From positions 1 through 35,431 of the forward strand of contig JAICRD010000003.1 of NCBI GenBank assembly GCA_025937535.1: a stretch of DNA of 35,431 nt, in the 5' to 3' direction. Positions 14,853 through 23,087 of the stretch are shown piece by piece. The position numbers were made by a program, and so were the translations under genes. The notes below the pieces were generated by a model, which was not told the DNA's origin, did not search any database, and was given only the letters and a program-made list of their open reading frames with translations. The first letter of the stretch is position 1; every line of letters starts with the position of its first letter. The DNA is from Chloroflexota bacterium (lineage in GTDB: Bacteria > Chloroflexota > Limnocylindria > QHBO01).

Positions 14853-16186
14853 GAGCGCAGCGCTCGGGCGAACGGCTTCCGGGATCGGAATGGACCCAGG
14901 ACGGCGAGCCTCGCCTCGGACGGCGCGATGAAGCGCTGCGCCACGCGAAGGAGGTCGTCCACGGTGACGGCCTCGAGGCGCTCGATGACCTCGTCGACGG
15001 TGAGGATTCGCGGCAGCAGCGACTCGCCGCTGCCGATCCAGCCAGCAACCGCACCGGAGTCCTCCATGCGCAGCTCGAGGCGGCCGCGAGTGTAGGCGCG
15101 CGCACGTTCGAGCTCGTCGGCGTCGACCGGATCGGTCGTGATGCGGTCGAGCTGCTCGAGGACGGCGCGAACGACGCGCTCGGCGTCCTCCGGGTTGAAG
15201 CCGGCATGCACTCCGAAGGTGCCGGTATCGGCGTAGCTGGCGCTGAAGGTCGAGACGTCGTACACCAGCGAGCGCCGCTCGCGAAGCTCCAGGAAGAGCC
15301 GGCTGCCCATCCCGTCGCCGAGGATGGCGCCAAGCAGGTCCAGCGCCCACCTGTCCGGATGATCGCGGGCGACGCCGGGCATGCCCAGGCACAGGTTGCC
15401 CTGGCTCAGTCGCCGATGCGAGACGCGCAGGGCGCCACCGGGCGCCGGGGCGGGGGCCGGGGCGGCGACCGGCGGCCGACGACGCGGGCCGCCCACGTCG
15501 GGCGGGCCGGCGGCATGCCACTCGGCTGCGGCGCGGACGACCTCGTCGTGGTCGACGCGGCCGGCGGCCGCGAGGACCATCGCGCCCGGCCGGTAGGCGG
15601 CGCGCCAGTGGCCGACGACGGCCTCGTGCGTGGCGCGCCGCACCGAGCCGATGGTGCCGGCGATCTCACGCCCCAGCGGATGCCGCCCGTACAGCAGCTC
15701 GTCGAACAGGGTGAAGACGTGGTCCGACGGCGAGTCGACGTACATCCGGATCTCGTCGACGATCACCGGCTTCTCGGCGGCGAGATCGCGGCGCCTCAGC
15801 AGCGGGTGGAGCGCCAGCTCACTGACGGCGTGGAGGGCCGTGTCGACGTGCTCGGCCGGGACCTTGGAGCTGAAGACCGTCAGCTCGCGGTCCGTGCTGG
15901 CATTGACGCTGCCGCCGATGCCCTCCACCACCTGCGACAGCGAGCCCGCCTCCGGATGGGCGCGCGTTCCCTTGAAGACGAGGTGCTCGAGGAAGTGTGA
16001 GAGGCCGGCGTGCTGCTCGTCCTCGTGGCGGGACCCCACCGGCACGAAGATGGCCACGCTGGCCGAGCGGGCGCCGGGCATCGACTGGGTGACGACGCGA
16101 AGGCCGCTCTCGAGCACGCTCCGCTGGTGCCCGGGCGCTGCCGCGGCGACGGCCCGTGGCCGCGCGCGCACGGGCGTGGCGGTCAC
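14849..16186 (-). CDS. M16-family zinc peptidase (processing-peptidase-like)
   Basis: The 445-residue product is a single M16 unit with an N-terminal peptidase half and a C-terminal half. The inverted zinc motif HFLEH (with LVFKGT after it) and the downstream Glu in VIVDEIRMYVDSPSDHVF give the HxxEH...E site. The second half has the YDVSTFSASYADTGTFGVHAG segment. Bacterial members degrade or process short peptides; the true substrate is unknown. GTG 16186 overlaps the upstream stop (GTGA). No signal peptide is seen, so it is probably cytoplasmic. Confidence 0.92.
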   Translation of the reverse strand: MTATPVRARPRAVAAAAPGHQRSVLESGLRVVTQSMPGARSASVAIFVPVGSRHEDEQHAGLSHFLEHLVFKGTRAHPEAGSLSQVVEGIGGSVNASTDRELTVFSSKVPAEHVDTALHAVSELALHPLLRRRDLAAEKPVIVDEIRMYVDSPSDHVFTLFDELLYGRHPLGREIAGTIGSVRRATHEAVVGHWRAAYRPGAMVLAAAGRVDHDEVVRAAAEWHAAGPPDVGGPRRRPPVAAPAPAPAPGGALRVSHRRLSQGNLCLGMPGVARDHPDRWALDLLGAILGDGMGSRLFLELRERRSLVYDVSTFSASYADTGTFGVHAGFNPEDAERVVRAVLEQLDRITTDPVDADELERARAYTRGRLELRMEDSGAVAGWIGSGESLLPRILTVDEVIERLEAVTVDDLLRVAQRFIAPSEARLAVLGPFRSRKPFARALRS

Positions 16187-16701
16187 GGCCCGTCCTCGTC
16201 CTCGTCCGACCGCTCACCGTCGGCGGCGTCGGCGTCGGCCGACATGAGCAGCTCCATCTGGATGAAGCGCAGGTCGCGAGCGAGCTCCTCGGCGTTGCGG
16301 GGGAGCGGCCGGCCGTTCGGTGGGTGTGCCGCATCGGTCTCTCCGTCGGCGGCGAGGCGCGGTTGGCCGCTCGCGGCGAACTCGAGCACGACGCGCTCGT
16401 TGCCGACGGTCAGTGTGTAGACCAGGAGCTGCTCCGAGGTGGTGTCGAACTGGAGGTAGTCGAACGAGTCGAGGTTGACGCAGATGGCGAGCGGCGTGAA
16501 GTACGAGGCGATCTCCGGGTGATCCACCACGATGCGCTCAACCCACCCCGTGCCGCTCGACTCGACCTTCGATCCCCGAACGTAGGTGTAGCTGACCGTC
16601 TGCTTCAGGAGCGGGCGCAGGATGTTGTAGATGTCGCTCTTTCCGGTGACCACGCCGGTGTTGATGTAGAGCTTGGCGCGCGCGTCTGACATCGGGCTCA
16701 T
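16183..16701 (-). CDS. Conserved-looking protein of unknown function
   Basis: I do not recognise this 172-residue protein. Its middle is a mixed alpha/beta domain (KLYINTGVVTGKSDIYNIL, SYTYVRGSKVESSGTGWV, FDYLQFDTTSEQLLVYTL, RVVLEFAASG). The C-terminus is acidic and Asp/Ala-rich. It is first in a tight operon with an M16 peptidase, a TPR-like protein and ndk. The ATG is at 16701, with an alternative at 16692; TAGACT at 16721-16726 is a likely -10 box 19 nt upstream. Confidence 0.75.
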   Translation of the reverse strand: MSPMSDARAKLYINTGVVTGKSDIYNILRPLLKQTVSYTYVRGSKVESSGTGWVERIVVDHPEIASYFTPLAICVNLDSFDYLQFDTTSEQLLVYTLTVGNERVVLEFAASGQPRLAADGETDAAHPPNGRPLPRNAEELARDLRFIQMELLMSADADAADGERSDEDEDGP

Positions 16702-16720
16702 GGTAGGGGGATCGCGGGCG

Positions 16721-16726
16721 AGTCTA
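16721..16726 (-). promoter_or_regulatory. -10 box (TAGACT) of the M16 peptidase operon
   Basis: TAGACT 19 nt before ATG 16701 would give a leader of about 12 nt. It stands back to back with the coaX promoter in a 80-bp divergent region. Confidence 0.5.
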
Positions 16727-16768
16727 GCACCGCCCTCCGCGCCGGAAGGTCCCGCCGGGAACGACTGC

Positions 16769-16774
16769 TACGAT
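16769..16774 (+). promoter_or_regulatory. -10 box (TACGAT) of coaX, leaderless spacing
   Basis: TACGAT is followed by exactly 7 nt and then the coaX GTG. Transcription would therefore start at the start codon. No Shine-Dalgarno sequence fits in this space. Confidence 0.55.
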
Positions 16775-16781
16775 ACGGCCC

Positions 16782-17603
16782 GTGAAGCTGCTGGCGGCCG
16801 ACATCGGCAACACGAACGTCTCGATCGGCCTCTTCACCGACGACCGACTGGCGCGCTCCTGGCGCGCCATCACGCGTGCGAACGCGACCTCCGATGAAGT
16901 TGCGGCCATGCTCACCGGCCTGCTCGCGCTGGACGGGCACCGCCTCGACGAGCTCGACGCGGTTGCACTCGCCAGCGTCGTCCCGCCGCTGACCGAGACG
17001 TGGGAGCGCCTCAGTGCCGATCGGATCGGCGTGGCGCCCGCCATCGTCGACGCCGCCTCGCTCGACGGCATCCTCGACATCCGGATCGATCGGCCGTCGG
17101 AGGCCGGTGCGGACCGCCTGGCCAACGCGTTGGCCGCGCGGACCGAGTTCGGCGGGCCGGCCATCGTCATCGACCTCGGCACCAGCACGAACTTCGACCT
17201 CGTCGACGCCGATGGCGCCTACATCGGCGGGGCGATCGCGCCGGGCATGGGCCTCAGCCTGGAGGCGCTGGTCGGGCGCGCCAGCAAGCTGCCGCGCATC
17301 GAGCTGCGGCGTCCGCCGTCGGCGATCGGCGCCAACACCATCCACGCCATGCAGTCCGGAGCGGTGCTCGGCTACATCGGCCTGGTCAGCGGGCTGCTGA
17401 CCGCGCTGCGCGGCGAGCTGATCGAGCGGTCGCCGCGCGAGACCCGCATCACGGTCGTGGCGACCGGCGGATACACCCACCAGCCGTGGCTGGCCGAGGT
17501 GCCCGGCATCGACCGGGTCGAGCCCGACCTCACCCTGCGCGGCATCCGATACGCATGGGCCGCCATCCGCGATCGGTCACGCGCCGCGGCAGGCGAGCGA
17601 TGA
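16782..17603 (+). CDS. coaX: Type III pantothenate kinase
   Basis: It phosphorylates pantothenate in the first step of coenzyme A synthesis. The 273-residue product starts with the ATP-binding DIGNTNVSIGLF. It has the catalytic GADR (SEAGADRLANAL), the second phosphate loop IDLGTSTNFD (usual form D-F-G-T-A-T-T-x-D) and GGAIAPGMGLSLEAL. The start is GTG 16782. The stop overlaps the coaBC start in ATGA. It is first in a coaX-coaBC-panC operon. Confidence 0.94.
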   Translation: MKLLAADIGNTNVSIGLFTDDRLARSWRAITRANATSDEVAAMLTGLLALDGHRLDELDAVALASVVPPLTETWERLSADRIGVAPAIVDAASLDGILDIRIDRPSEAGADRLANALAARTEFGGPAIVIDLGTSTNFDLVDADGAYIGGAIAPGMGLSLEALVGRASKLPRIELRRPPSAIGANTIHAMQSGAVLGYIGLVSGLLTALRGELIERSPRETRITVVATGGYTHQPWLAEVPGIDRVEPDLTLRGIRYAWAAIRDRSRAAAGER

Positions 17604-18868
17604 ACGAGGGCCTGGGCCCACTCGCCGGTCGGCGCATCGTCGTCGGCGTCTCGGGCAGCATCGCCGCCTACAAGGCGGTGAGCCTGGTCCGCATGCTGGG
17701 GGACCGAGGCGCCGTGGTCGACGTCGCCATGACCGCCGCGGCGACGCGCTTCGTCGGTCCGCTGACCTTCGAGAGCCTCACCCACCGGCCCGTGCTCGAC
17801 GACGTCTTCGAGCTCGACGCTGAACAGCAGATCGCGCACATCGAGCTGGCCGAGGCGGCCGATGCGATCGTCCTCGCCCCTGCGACCGCCAACCTCATCG
17901 GCGAGCTGGCGGCCGGCCTGGTGGGTGACGCGGTGACCGCCATCGCGTGTGCCAGCCGCGCACCGGTCATCGTGGCGCCGGCGATGGACGCCGGCATGTG
18001 GACGCACCCGGCCACGCAGCGGAACGTGGCCACCCTGCGAGACTTCGGCTACATCCTGGTCGAGCCGGAGGTCGGCGAGCTCGCGTCGGGGCTGACGGGC
18101 ATCGGCCGCCTGGCGGAGCCGCCGACCATCGTCGCCGCGGTCGAGCACCTGTTCGCGCGTGCGGGCGACCTCGAGGGCCTGCACGTCGTGGTCAGCGCCG
18201 GCGGCACGCGGGAGCCGCTCGATCCCGTCCGCTTCATCGGCAATCGCAGCAGCGGCAAGATGGGCGCCGCCCTTGCAGAGGCCGCCCGCGATCGCGGTGC
18301 GGCGGTGACCCTGATCGCCGGCGTCATGAGCGTCACGCCACCGCGGGGCGTCACGGTGATCGAAGCAACGACCGCGCACGCGATGCGCGAGTCGGTCCTG
18401 CGGGCGGCGCCGAACGCCGACATCCTGGTCATGGCCGCCGCCGTCGCCGACTTCGCGCCGGCCCGCGCCAGCCAGCGCAAGATCAAGCGCTCCGGCGACA
18501 CGCTCCAGATCGAGCTCGTGCCGAACCCGGACATCGTGGCCGAGGTCGGCGAGATGCCCGACGAGGTGCGTCCGTTCCTCATCGGCTTCGCGGCCGAGTC
18601 GAACGACCTGGAGGCGAACGCGGCGGCGAAGCTACGCGACAAGGGGCTCGACCTCATCGTCGGGAACGTGGTGGGCGGGCCGTTCGACGCCATCGGCTCA
18701 GACGAGAACAAGGTCACCGTCTTCGCTGCCGAGGGCGCACTGACCGACTGGCCGATGCTGCCGAAGCGCCAGGTCGCCGAGCGCCTGTGGGATCTCATCG
18801 CTGACCGATACCGACACTCGAGGGGGGCGACCGAGAGCACCACCTCCCCGCGCCGCCGCCGTTCGTGA
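17600..18868 (+). CDS. coaBC: Bifunctional phosphopantothenoylcysteine decarboxylase / phosphopantothenate-cysteine ligase
   Basis: It makes 4'-phosphopantetheine from phosphopantothenate and cysteine. The 422-residue product has the CoaC flavoprotein half (about 1-190): GVSGSIAAYKAV, the FMN/His region ELAEAADAIVLAPATANLIGEL, and PAMDAGMW in place of PAMNxxMW, so the usual Asn is Asp. The CoaB half (about 195-422) has SAGGTREPLDPVRFIGNRSSGKMG, AAAVADF, KIKR and a VGN segment. ATG 17600 is chosen. The GTGA overlap at the stop couples it to panC. Confidence 0.94.
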   Translation: MNEGLGPLAGRRIVVGVSGSIAAYKAVSLVRMLGDRGAVVDVAMTAAATRFVGPLTFESLTHRPVLDDVFELDAEQQIAHIELAEAADAIVLAPATANLIGELAAGLVGDAVTAIACASRAPVIVAPAMDAGMWTHPATQRNVATLRDFGYILVEPEVGELASGLTGIGRLAEPPTIVAAVEHLFARAGDLEGLHVVVSAGGTREPLDPVRFIGNRSSGKMGAALAEAARDRGAAVTLIAGVMSVTPPRGVTVIEATTAHAMRESVLRAAPNADILVMAAAVADFAPARASQRKIKRSGDTLQIELVPNPDIVAEVGEMPDEVRPFLIGFAAESNDLEANAAAKLRDKGLDLIVGNVVGGPFDAIGSDENKVTVFAAEGALTDWPMLPKRQVAERLWDLIADRYRHSRGATESTTSPRRRRS

Positions 18869-19719
18869 TCGTCGTCCACACCGCGGACGAGCTGCGAGAC
18901 GCGATCCTCCAGCGCCGGATCGCCGGCGACAGCGTCGGCTTCGTGCCGACGATGGGCATGCTCCACGACGGCCAGCTGTCGCTCGTGCGGCGCGCGCGCG
19001 CCGACAATGGCTGCGTGGTCGTCTCGTCGTTCGTGAACCCGCATGCCTTCAGCACGCTGGACGAGGGCCAGCCCGGCGCTCGCGATCACGTTCGCGACCT
19101 TGCGCTGCTCGACCACGCCGAGGTCGACATCGCGTTCCTGCCGGAGGTCACGACGCTCTACCCACCCGACGACACGACGCGCGTGACGGTGGAGGGCCTG
19201 ACGCGGCAGCTGGAGGGCGCGTCTCGCCCCGGACACCTCGACGGGCTGACCACGGTCATGCTCAAGCTGCTCCATCTGGTCGGCCCGGCCCGCCTGTACC
19301 TCGGCCAGCGACACGCCCAGCAGGTGGTGATCGTCCGCCGCATGCTGCGCGACCTGTTCATGAACGTGGAGCTCGTCATCTGCCCCACGATCCGCGATGA
19401 CGACGGGCTGGCGCTGTCGAGCGCCAACGCCCTGCTCGGCATCGAGGAGCGCCACGCCGCGACGTGCCTGTACAACGCGCTCAACGCGGCGAAGGCCGCC
19501 TACGACGCCGGCGAGCGCTCGGCGGAGGTGCTGCGCTGGCGCATGACCGACGTGCTGGCGGCCGAGCATCGCGCGCGCATCGACTACGTCAGCGTCGCGG
19601 ACGCGGCCACCCTGGCCGAGCTGCAGCGCGTGTCCGGTCCGGCGCTGGCGCTCGTCGCGATCTGGATCGGGCGGGCGCGGCTGACCGACAACATGCCGCT
19701 TGCCTGGGACGTGGCATAG
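18865..19719 (+). CDS. panC: PanC-like pantoate-beta-alanine ligase homologue with altered active site
   Basis: PanC joins pantoate and beta-alanine with ATP. The 284-residue product aligns with PanC along its whole length (PTMGMLHDGQLSLV, FVNP, GHLDG..TVMLKLL, AQQ, LALSSAN). Several binding residues differ from the standard enzyme: the second His of HxGH is Gln37, the Gln of NPxQF is Ala61, the YPR segment is missing, the Lys-Asp of GxKD is Arg149-His150, and the Arg of SSRN is Ala187. His34, Asn58, His124, Gln153 and Ser185-186 remain. It starts with GTG 18865, overlapping coaBC. It may be a divergent PanC, or an enzyme with another substrate; the CoA operon favours the former. Confidence 0.8.
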   Translation: MIVVHTADELRDAILQRRIAGDSVGFVPTMGMLHDGQLSLVRRARADNGCVVVSSFVNPHAFSTLDEGQPGARDHVRDLALLDHAEVDIAFLPEVTTLYPPDDTTRVTVEGLTRQLEGASRPGHLDGLTTVMLKLLHLVGPARLYLGQRHAQQVVIVRRMLRDLFMNVELVICPTIRDDDGLALSSANALLGIEERHAATCLYNALNAAKAAYDAGERSAEVLRWRMTDVLAAEHRARIDYVSVADAATLAELQRVSGPALALVAIWIGRARLTDNMPLAWDVA

Positions 19720-19767
19720 CGGCGCCGCCCGACCATCCAAAGTACTAGTGCGGTCCGTATCGGCCAC

Positions 19768-19870
19768 CGTATGATTCGGCCTGTCACCGCGGTGCCGGCC
19801 GTCTCCCGGCCGCGTGCGCCAACGGTGCCCTTGGGAGGCCGGCGGGTGCCCACGTCCGGCCTCCCTTCTT
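19768..19870 (+). ncRNA. Possible small RNA with promoter-like box and terminator
   Basis: The 167-bp gap between panC and the facing BioD-like gene has a -10-like TATGAT at 19768-19773, a CACCGCGGTG palindrome, a GGCCG-CGGCC hairpin, and the terminator at 19833-19870. A transcript of roughly 90 nt is possible. I recognise no known RNA family, and there is no good -35 box. The gap may simply be the convergent terminator region. Confidence 0.25.
19833..19870. terminator. Bidirectional terminator hairpin between panC and BioD-like gene
   Basis: A perfect 10-bp stem GGGAGGCCGG/CCGGCCTCCC (19833-19842 with 19856-19865) with a 13-nt loop is followed by TTCTT on the plus strand. It stands between two convergent genes and could end transcription from both. 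Confidence 0.75.
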
Positions 19871-19886
19871 CGTGCCCGCCGATCCC

Positions 19887-20978
19887 CTACAGGCGCTGGA
19901 GCAGCCCGTCCACGTCGATCGCGCCATCGACCAGGTCGATGATGGTCGCGATCTTTTCCGTGTCAGCCGGGTGGGTCTTGACCAGGATCTCGTCCACCGC
20001 CTGGGCAGTGCGGTACGTATCGGTCCGGACGAGGTAGGCGAACAGCCCGGCTCGTCTGAGGGCGGCCAGGATCGGGGGGCGGGGCTCGAATCCGCCCGTC
20101 AGGATGACGCCGATGACCCGCGGGACGCGCGCGCCGCGGTTCGCCTCGATCGCCGCCAGCAGGAGATCGTCGCGATCCCCGGGCGTGATGAGCAGCGTTC
20201 GGTCGCGCAGCAGCTCGACGGCGTGGACCGCCTCCATGGCGCCGATGGCGACCCAGCCGATCGTCTCGCCCGGTGCCGCCTCGCCGCTGCGCAGCTCTCC
20301 CTCGAGGTGCGTCGCCACAAGCTCGAGCGACGGGTTGGCCAGCAGCTCGGAATACGGGATGCACCCGAGAAGCTCGACGCCGTGCTGTGCCAGGCCGCGG
20401 GCAAGGATCGCCGGCAGGTCGGGGTGCGAGACGACGTCGACCTTGTTGACCACCGCGCCCAGCACGCGCACGCCGTTGGCGGCGAAGAGCGAGACATTGA
20501 GCACGATCTCGTCGATCGGCCGCCCGACGCCCCCCTCGCTGACGACGATGACCGGCGCATCCAGCATGGCCGCCGCCTGGGCGTTCGAGAGGCCGATGAC
20601 CGCCCCGACGCCCGCGTGCCCGGTGCCCTCGATGACGACCACGTCGCGGTTGCGGGCGACCCGGTCGTACGCCGTGGCGACCTGCGCCGCGAGGTCGTCG
20701 CCGATGCGTCCCATGATGAAGTCGGTGGTGAAGCGCCGCGGCAGGGTCACCGGCGACATGTCGTTCAGCGCGTCGGGCAGCCCGAACACCTCGCTCATCA
20801 GGACCGCGTCCTCGTCGGCGCGCGTGCCGTCGACCACGAGGTAGCGCTGACCGACCGGCTTCAGGAATCCGAGCCGCAGCCCGCGCTCGCGGATCGCGGC
20901 GAGCAGACCGAGGCTGGTCGTCGTCTTGCCACGGTTCTGACCGGTGGCGGCCAGGAAGACGCGCCTCGCCGAGCTCAC
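19887..20978 (-). CDS. BioD-like ATPase with DRTGG domain (phosphotransacetylase N-terminal type)
   Basis: The 363-residue product has an N-terminal dethiobiotin-synthetase-like P-loop domain (FLAATGQNRGKTTTSLGLL, a modified Walker A; VVVIEGTGHAGVG; VLGAVVNKVD) and a C-terminal DRTGG domain (about 215-330: LLITPGDRDDLLLAA and GVILTGGFEP). This pairing is found as the regulatory N-terminal half of long phosphotransacetylases; the catalytic Pta half is absent. Its role is therefore unknown, possibly sensing a nucleotide or acyl phosphate. The start is GTG 20978, 7 nt after a TAGACT box, so probably leaderless. Confidence 0.85.
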   Translation of the reverse strand: MSSARRVFLAATGQNRGKTTTSLGLLAAIRERGLRLGFLKPVGQRYLVVDGTRADEDAVLMSEVFGLPDALNDMSPVTLPRRFTTDFIMGRIGDDLAAQVATAYDRVARNRDVVVIEGTGHAGVGAVIGLSNAQAAAMLDAPVIVVSEGGVGRPIDEIVLNVSLFAANGVRVLGAVVNKVDVVSHPDLPAILARGLAQHGVELLGCIPYSELLANPSLELVATHLEGELRSGEAAPGETIGWVAIGAMEAVHAVELLRDRTLLITPGDRDDLLLAAIEANRGARVPRVIGVILTGGFEPRPPILAALRRAGLFAYLVRTDTYRTAQAVDEILVKTHPADTEKIATIIDLVDGAIDVDGLLQRL

Positions 20979-20985
20979 GCTTCGG

Positions 20986-20991
20986 AGTCTA
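20986..20991 (-). promoter_or_regulatory. -10 box (TAGACT) of BioD-like gene, leaderless spacing
   Basis: TAGACT, 7 nt, then GTG 20978. It lies between this gene and the upstream gdh-linked gene, so the BioD-like gene probably has its own transcript. Confidence 0.55.
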
Positions 20992-21032
20992 CGGCCTCAG
21001 GGCTTGGCCCCGACTCGTCACCTACCCACCAG

Positions 21033-21638
21033 CTACGAACGGGACTTCGTGCGGCGCTCCACCAGCTCGACGCCCTCGCGCAGCCGGCCGATGAGCTCCG
21101 CGTCGATCATCTCGGGCTCGAGGTGCTCGCCGAGCCGCTCGAGCATGTCGGCCGCGACGGACAGCAGCACGTCCGCATCGGCGATGAAGAACTGCGGCTC
21201 GTTGTTGTAGCGCACGAGCGTCAGGCGGCCCTGGAGCGTGAGCCCGGACTCGGTGTGCGACAGCTGCGTGCCGAAGTTGTGGCCCTGGATGCCGTCCGGG
21301 TTGTTGAGGAAGTTCAGCGCGTTGTCGATGACGAGGCCGAAGCGGGCGCGCCACGACACCAGCCGCTCCTGCACGTCGGACGGCAGGCCCATCTCGCCGA
21401 GCTCCTCGAAGACGCCGCGGTCGACGGTCAGCAGCCCCACCAGCGTCGACCCGGCACGGCCGCCGAGCATGACCTGGAGCGACCGCTCCAGCGTGAACAC
21501 GTCGGCGTCGAAACGTGGGCTGGTCGTGACCTCGGCCAGCAGGTCCTCGACGTTGTCGAGCTGGCCAGGATCGGCGAGCGCGTTCGCGAGGTTGTGGATC
21601 TCCTCGCGAAACAGGAAGCGCTCTTCGTGATCGAGCAT
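21033..21638 (-). CDS. Unknown protein downstream of glutamate dehydrogenase
   Basis: I do not recognise this 201-residue protein. It is soluble and mostly helical at the N-terminus (HEERFLFREEIHNLANAL), with a central segment RFGLVIDNALNFLNNPDG and a beta-rich part (HTESGLTLQGRLTLVRYNN, FFIADADVLLSV). The C-terminus is a helix (LIGRLREGVELVERR). The start is ATG 21638, only 4 nt after the gdh stop, so it shares that transcript. A regulatory or assembly role with the dehydrogenase is possible but is only inference. Confidence 0.75.
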   Translation of the reverse strand: MLDHEERFLFREEIHNLANALADPGQLDNVEDLLAEVTTSPRFDADVFTLERSLQVMLGGRAGSTLVGLLTVDRGVFEELGEMGLPSDVQERLVSWRARFGLVIDNALNFLNNPDGIQGHNFGTQLSHTESGLTLQGRLTLVRYNNEPQFFIADADVLLSVAADMLERLGEHLEPEMIDAELIGRLREGVELVERRTKSRS

Positions 21639-21642
21639 GGCT

Positions 21643-22911
21643 CTACGGGTAGAGCCCGCGCAGCGTGGTCGCCTCGGCGACGCGGGCGACGGCGACCATG
21701 TAGGCCGCGGTCCGCATGTCGACCTCGTGGCGCTCGCTCATGGCGTAGACCGCCTCGAAGGCGCGGTCCATGATCTCCTTGAGGCTCTCGTTGATGCGCT
21801 CCTCCGTCCAGAAGAAGCTCTGCATGTCCTGGACCCACTCGAAGTAGCTGACCGTCACGCCGCCGGCGTTGCAGAGGATGTCGGGGATGAGGAAGACGCC
21901 GCGGTCGTAGAGGATCGCATCGGCTTCGGGAGTGGTCGGCCCGTTGGCGGCCTCGGCCACGACCTTGGCCTTGATGCGTGGGGCGTTGTGCCGCGTGATC
22001 TGGTTCTCGAGCGCGGCCGGGACGAGGATGTCGCAGTCGACCTCGAGCAGCTCCTGGTTGCTGACCTCGTCGGCGCCGGGGAAGCCGACCACGGTGCCGT
22101 GCTCCTGCTTCCACGTCCCTACCTTGGATGGCTCCAGGCCGTTCGCGTTGTGGATGCCGCCGCTCGAGTCACTGACGGCCACGATCGTGGCCCCCTGCTC
22201 GCGCAGCAGCGTCGCCGCGATGCTGCCGGCATTGCCGTAGCCCTGGATCGCGACGCGCGCGCCGTGGAGCGGCTGGTTCTTCGCCGCCGCCCACTGCTGA
22301 AGCGTGAAGACGGCGCCGCGCGCCGTGGCCTCGTTGCGGCCGAGCGAGCCACCGACCGCGATCGGCTTGCCGGTCACGACGCCCGGGATCGTGAAGCCGT
22401 GGTGCATGGAGTAGGTGTCCATGATCCAGGCCATGGTCTGGGCGTTGGTGTTGACGTCCGGCGCGGGGATGTCGCGCTCGGGACCGATGAGCGGGCTGAT
22501 CTCCGTCGTGAAGCGCCGCGTCAGCCCCTCGACCTCGCGCACCGACAGCTGCTTGGGATCGACGACCACGCCGCCCTTGGCGCCGCCATACGGAATGTTG
22601 ACGCACGCGCACTTCCACGTCATCCACATCGACAGCGCGCGGACCTCATCCAGGCTGACGTCCTGGTGGTAGCGGATGCCGCCCTTGCCCGGCCCGCGGC
22701 TCACGTTGTGCTGTACGCGGTGGCCGGTGAAGACGCGGACGGATCCGTCGTCCATGGTGACGGGGAAGTTGACCGTCAGCTCGCGCTGGGGAACGCGGAG
22801 GACGCGCCGCATGCCGTCGTCGAGATCGAGCTTGTCGGCTGCGTGGTCGAACTGCGACTGGGCGACTGCCCAGATGTTCGGCGCCTCCGCCACGGGGTTC
22901 TGGCTGGCCAT
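21643..22911 (-). CDS. gdhA: Glutamate dehydrogenase (Glu/Leu/Phe/Val family)
   Basis: It interconverts glutamate and 2-oxoglutarate plus ammonia with NAD(P). The 422-residue product has the substrate site GPGKGGIRYHQDV, the catalytic Lys in VNIPYGGAKGGVVVDP, PAPDVNT, and the Rossmann fold VAIQGYGNAGSIAA followed by VAVSDSSGGI. The length matches hexameric bacterial GDH of the NAD/catabolic type. ATG 22911 is chosen. A TAGAAT -10 box lies at 23010-23015, giving a leader of about 90 nt. It diverges from the kinase/PLP fusion gene. Confidence 0.94.
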   Translation of the reverse strand: MASQNPVAEAPNIWAVAQSQFDHAADKLDLDDGMRRVLRVPQRELTVNFPVTMDDGSVRVFTGHRVQHNVSRGPGKGGIRYHQDVSLDEVRALSMWMTWKCACVNIPYGGAKGGVVVDPKQLSVREVEGLTRRFTTEISPLIGPERDIPAPDVNTNAQTMAWIMDTYSMHHGFTIPGVVTGKPIAVGGSLGRNEATARGAVFTLQQWAAAKNQPLHGARVAIQGYGNAGSIAATLLREQGATIVAVSDSSGGIHNANGLEPSKVGTWKQEHGTVVGFPGADEVSNQELLEVDCDILVPAALENQITRHNAPRIKAKVVAEAANGPTTPEADAILYDRGVFLIPDILCNAGGVTVSYFEWVQDMQSFFWTEERINESLKEIMDRAFEAVYAMSERHEVDMRTAAYMVAVARVAEATTLRGLYP

Positions 22912-23009
22912 AGGTGCGCTGAGTGCCTCCTATGCGACGCGACGCCGGCGCCTCTACGCGCCGCATGGTCCGAAGGCGGAAGCAGGCCGGATCGCGGTGA
23001 CGGTTCCCG

Positions 23010-23015
23010 ATTCTA
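23010..23015 (-). promoter_or_regulatory. -10 box (TAGAAT) of gdh
   Basis: TAGAAT preceded by a GC pair (GCTAGAATC) matches the box seen before other minus-strand genes here. Unlike most of them, it lies about 100 nt from the start codon, so this mRNA has a leader. Confidence 0.45.
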
Positions 23016-23087
23016 GCGCAGGTCTCGTGCGCGGCACCGGTACGAACGAGGGATGCGCGCCGAGCGCTCCGCCGACGTCCGTCCCGC

